64,000 nucleotides of DNA, taken from assembly GCA_035236585.1 (NCBI GenBank), contig CP141139.1, forward strand, positions 20,290,990-20,354,989, given 5' to 3'. A model generated the notes under the pieces. That model was not told where the DNA came from. It made no database searches and saw only the letters and a program-made list of their open reading frames with translations. This stretch comes from Warburgia ugandensis (lineage: Eukaryota; Streptophyta; Magnoliopsida; Canellales; Canellaceae). This document shows, one piece after another, positions 60,244-64,000 of the stretch. Numbering within the stretch: the stretch's first letter is position 1; every line of letters begins with the position of its first letter. Position numbers and translations under genes: made by a program.

Positions 60244-60872
60244 TGATGGGTCTAGCCCATCATCACGAATGAGACTTTGTCTCCCTTACTTTGTCAACAT
60301 AAAACACATCAGCAAAAGTATCTTGTTTTTTTCCTTGTTATTGTCAAACAATTCGGCACTAACCACGTAAAAGAGATGTAGCCAGCTGTGAGAAGAAGGT
60401 GCAAAGTAAAACTTTGCCTCCTTTTTCATCAAATAAAAGCAGCTAATTGACACGGCCATTTGACCTGCATGTCAATAAGAGCGGGCAAATTGATGTTGAT
60501 GTGGCTCAGAAAAACCTCTATAAATAAAGGAGTTTATTTGACGTTCTGATGCAAGGAGATGAGAAGCAACTAAAGGGAAGCTACACATATAAAGAATACC
60601 AAGCAATTTTTTGGTGTGTTTGTGAGAGGTGTTTTCATAGCTTATGAGTGTAGGAAAGTCATGGGAGTAAATTTTTTGAGTCTTATTATTTACCCAGTTG
60701 TATATTTGTACATTTCTTATTTGTGGGTTGCCTGATAGGCCCCGTAGTTTTTACTTCCTTCTTGGAGGGTTTTTCATGCAAAAATTTTGGTGTTCTTATT
60801 TACCCTATTTACGCATTTTATTTACTTTCTTGAAGTTACATTTTTACTTGGTGCGAATTGTAGACCTCAACA
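60244..60872 (+). repeat. Probable 5' LTR of a Tork-like Copia element
   Basis: It ends ...GACCTCAACA just before the primer site. The proposed start TGATGGGTCT is the likeliest TG-type end but is unconfirmed. A TATA-like CTCTATAAATAAAGGAG lies at about 60516-60532. The second LTR is beyond the window. Confidence 0.5.
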
Positions 60873-60874
60873 AC

Positions 60875-60886
60875 TGGTATCAGAGC
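60875..60886 (+). promoter_or_regulatory. Primer binding site (initiator Met-tRNA)
   Basis: TGGTATCAGAGC, the standard plant LTR-element primer site, 2 bp after the LTR end. Confidence 0.9.
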
Positions 60887-60974
60887 TTGGGTAGTAGTTT
60901 ACTATTCACACATTATTGTGCAGAATTACTCTTGTAGGGATAGTATCTAGTTACTATTGACGGTAACTTTAGAA

Positions 60975-63900
60975 ATGACGACAGTAAAATATGATGTTGA
61001 GAAATTTACTGGTGATGATAATTTCTTTACTTGGAAAAGGTGGATGAATGACATGCTTATCCAGCAAGGCATACATAAGATACTAGATGACAAAGAAAAG
61101 AAATCAGAATCCATGTCAAACAATGACTAGGCAACTATAGAGGAGAGAACTGCAAGTGCAACATGATGCAATTATCAAATGAAGTCCTCAACAACATAAA
61201 TAAGGGGGAAAGTGCCAACGATATCTGGACCAGATTAGAAGGATTATACATGTCAAAAACCATGACGAATAAATTGTACCAGAAGAAGCAGTTGTATGCA
61301 CTCTAAATGATAGAAGGTACAAATGTTTTATCACATTTGAATGTTTTTAATGATTTGATTGAGCAACTAGGCAAACTCAGTGTCAAAGTTGAGGAGGAAG
61401 ACAAAGTTATGCTGTTATAGAACTCCTTACCACCTTCCTACGATAATTTGGTAATAAGGATATTACACAGATGAGATATAATCAAGTTAAACGATGAGAC
61501 ATCTTCACTTTTGTTGAACATGAGAATGAAAAAGTCAAAAAATCACAGGCAAGCTCTTGTCATGGTGAACAGAGGAAAGAGCAAGAAAAGAAGTTTCAAC
61601 AATTGCAACAATTCCAGATCATACAGATCAAAGTCCAAAAGCACAATCAGATTCACAATTGTGGCCAGTTGGGACACATTATATGATATTGCTGAAATTA
61701 AAAGAAAGATCAAGGAGAGAGTAGCAATCAGAAGAAGGACAATGACATAAATGCCACTGCTGCAGCAAAACATGAGGAAATAATGGTGCTCTCCTCGACT
61801 GATAACAAAGAGGAGTGTTTGCACATGAGAAGCCTAGAAACTAAGTGGGTAGGTGACACAACGACATTATATCATGCTATTCCTTCAAAGGAATTCTTCA
61901 ACACCTACAAAGCTAGAGACTTTGGAACTATAAAAATAGACAACTCTGGCTCCTCAAAGATTGCAGACATTGGTGAAATCTGTATAAAGACAAATGTCAG
62001 TTGCACATTGACTCCACATTGACCTTGAAAGAGGTACGTCATGTTTCTGATTTACAAATGAATTTAATTTTAGGAATTGCTCCAGATCAAGAAGGCTTTG
62101 CGAGCCATTTCAGCAACTGGAGGTGGAAACTTATCAAAGGGTCATTAGTAATTATACAAAACAAATGTTGAGGCTTTTAAGTAGGGATTGAAGGCAGAAG
62201 AGGATAACATCTCACTAGATTTGTGGCATAGGAGATTGGCACATATTGGTGAGAAAGGGTTGCAGATTCTTACAAAAAAAATTGATGATTCCATCTATTG
62301 AAGGTAAAACCATAAATCCATGTGATTATTGTTTGTACAGCAAATAACATAGAGTTTCATTCCAGAAGTCTTCTGATAAAAGGACTAATATTTTGGATAT
62401 AATTTATTTTAATGTTTGTGGTCCATTTGAGATGGAGACTGTAGAGGTAACAAATATTTTATTACATTTATTAATAAGGCTTCACTTAAATTATGGGTTT
62501 ACTTCTTGAGAATAAAGGATAAGGTATTTCAATATTTTCAGAAATTCCATGCCATGGTGGAAAGAGAAACCAATCAAAAGTTAAAATGCCTCCAAATAGA
62601 CAATGGAGATGAGTGCACATCAAGAGAATTTGAGAACTACTATTCAAAACATGAAATTCGGCATAAGAAGACAGTTCTTGGTATCCCATAACATAATGGT
62701 GTAACTAAAAGGATGAACTGCACCATTGTGGAGAAGATCATATGTATGCTCAAAATGGCTAACCTGCCTTAGTCATTTTTGGGTGAACCAGCTCACATAG
62801 GCTGCTATGTCATTAATAAGTCTCTATTGGCAGCCTTGAATTTTGACATCCTAAAGAAAGTTTGGTTGAGAAGAGACGTCTCATATTCTTACATAAAGGT
62901 TTTTGGATGCAAAGCATTTGTGCATGTACCAAAGGACTAGAGGACCAAACTTGATGAAAAATCAACGCCATGTATATTCCTTGGGTATAACAATGAAGAA
63001 TTTGGCTCCAGGTTATGGGACCCAGAAAAGAAGAAAATCATCAGAAGTAGAGATGTGGTGTTCCATAAATATGAGTTTGAAGTACATAGAGGTGAACAAA
63101 AGACCAGGTATGCAGATAATATTGTAACTGACTATTTAACAAGTCTTTCTCTTCCTAATAACACCACAAAAGAAGGAGACAAAAAAAGAAGAAGGTGAAA
63201 ATGACACATTAGAAGTAACGGCTGCTGAGTAGGGGCAACCCGCCCCTGCAAAGATTGTTCAACCAACTTTAAGGCGATCAGAGAGAGTTTATCAACCATC
63301 AACAAGATATCCTACTTCTGAGTATATCCTCACTATAGATGTGAAGAGCCAGAGAATTTTAAAGAAGTACTAACTCATCCTAATAAGAGTTATTGGTTAC
63401 AAGTCATGAAAGAAGAGATCAATTCTTTGCAGAAGAATGGCATATATGAGTTAGTTGATCTTCTTAAAGGCAAGAATGTACTGAAGTGCAAGTGGGTTTA
63501 CAAGCTCAAGAGGGATGGCAATAACAAGCTAGCAAAACATAAGGCTCGAATGGTAGTATAAGGATTTGGACAAAAGAAAGGTATTTATTTAGATGAAATT
63601 TTTTCACCTGTTGTTAAATGACAACTATTTGAGCTATTCTCAGTTTAGCAACTAGCATGGACCTTGAGCTTGAGCTGTTAGATGTGAAGACTGCCTTCCT
63701 TCATGGTGACCTAGAGGAAGAGATTTGTATGGAACAGCGTGAAGGTTTTGAAGTGAAAAAGAAACAACACATGGTTTGTAAATTAAAGAAGAGTCTCTAT
63801 GGTTTTAAGCAGGCACCGAGGTAGTGGTACAAGAAATTCTACTCATTCATGACGGATAATGGTTATAGGAGAATTTCATCTGATCCATGTGTTTACTTCA

Positions 63901-64000
63901 AAAGATTCTCTGGCAACAGCTTTATAATTTTTTTATTTATATTGATGGCATATTAATTATAAGATAGGATGCTCAATTTATTGCCAAATTAAAGGAAAAC
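60975..64000 (+). pseudogene. Tork-like Copia gag-pol, broken, runs off the right edge
   Basis: Gag starts MTTVKYDVEKFTGDDNFFTW. A stop near 61128 stands where the clade has Trp. The zinc knuckle region (about 61600-61690) is frameshifted but keeps NCGQLGHII. The pre-integrase block DLWHRRLAHIGEKGLQIL is at about 62219-62272. Integrase: LQIDNGDECTSREFEN at about 62592-62640 and CKAFVHVPKD at about 62910-62940. Reverse transcriptase from about 63390: [65 protein letters not shown]. The catalytic YVDD reads YIDG at about 63938-63950. Several stops and frameshifts are present, so it is not functional. Confidence 0.88.

Overview
The window looks like nuclear DNA from a flowering plant, probably a woody, repeat-rich genome. 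It has genes with introns or plant-specific domains (legume-lectin receptor kinase, WAT1/EamA transporters, FAR1 domain). It also has tRNA-derived Au-type SINEs, Ty3/gypsy and Ty1/copia LTR elements primed by initiator Met-tRNA, and nuclear copies of plastid 23S rDNA. Much of the window (on the order of half) is recognisable transposon sequence and little is credible host coding. I cannot name the species. No operon-like system or new multigene pathway is visible. The interest lies in decayed genes, nested insertions and local duplications.

Layout. 0.8-1.2 kb: last two exons of a WAT1-related transporter. 4.27-6.22 kb: an intronless L-type lectin receptor kinase whose kinase domain lacks the catalytic Asp and most of the activation segment. 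6.8-9.56 kb: a dead RTE-like LINE. 14.1-14.7 kb (minus strand): a short FAR1-domain ORF. 16.7-18.97 kb: a ~260-bp tandem duplication split by a 1.7-kb solo LTR. 22.5-23.0 kb: a 168-codon gene of unknown function. 23.8-25.9 kb: a ~1-kb tandem array whose units each carry ~340 bp of plastid 23S rDNA, followed by an L1-type RNase H relic. 26.5-29.9 kb: a minus-strand gypsy-type LTR with one unresolved end.

30.436-42.627 kb: a complete but dead 12.2-kb Ty3/gypsy chromovirus (Tekay/Del-like) with CTTCC target duplications. Its 5' LTR is swollen to 5.0 kb by a nested 2.6-kb solo LTR. 43.6-44.3 kb: an Au SINE split by a copia-type solo LTR with a doubled core promoter. 45.2 kb: an Au SINE with a perfect 17-bp target duplication. 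45.5-48.1 kb: a multi-exon WAT1 pseudogene. 49.4-52.2 kb: a minus-strand solo LTR. 53.3-53.9 kb: a CACTA-like end with ~40-bp repeats. 53.9-55.9 kb: an Athila-like LTR containing a fresh 292-bp tandem duplication. 56.4-59.87 kb: an internally deleted Copia element carrying two Au SINEs. 60.2 kb to the right edge: a decayed Tork-like Copia element.

The host genes do not form a visible functional unit. The two WAT1 loci, both on the plus strand about 44 kb apart, may be remnants of a family cluster pulled apart by repeats. The solo LTRs with intact target duplications show recurrent LTR-LTR recombination. The gypsy pol stop codons I checked are explained by C-to-T or G-to-A changes, as expected of long-methylated transposon DNA.
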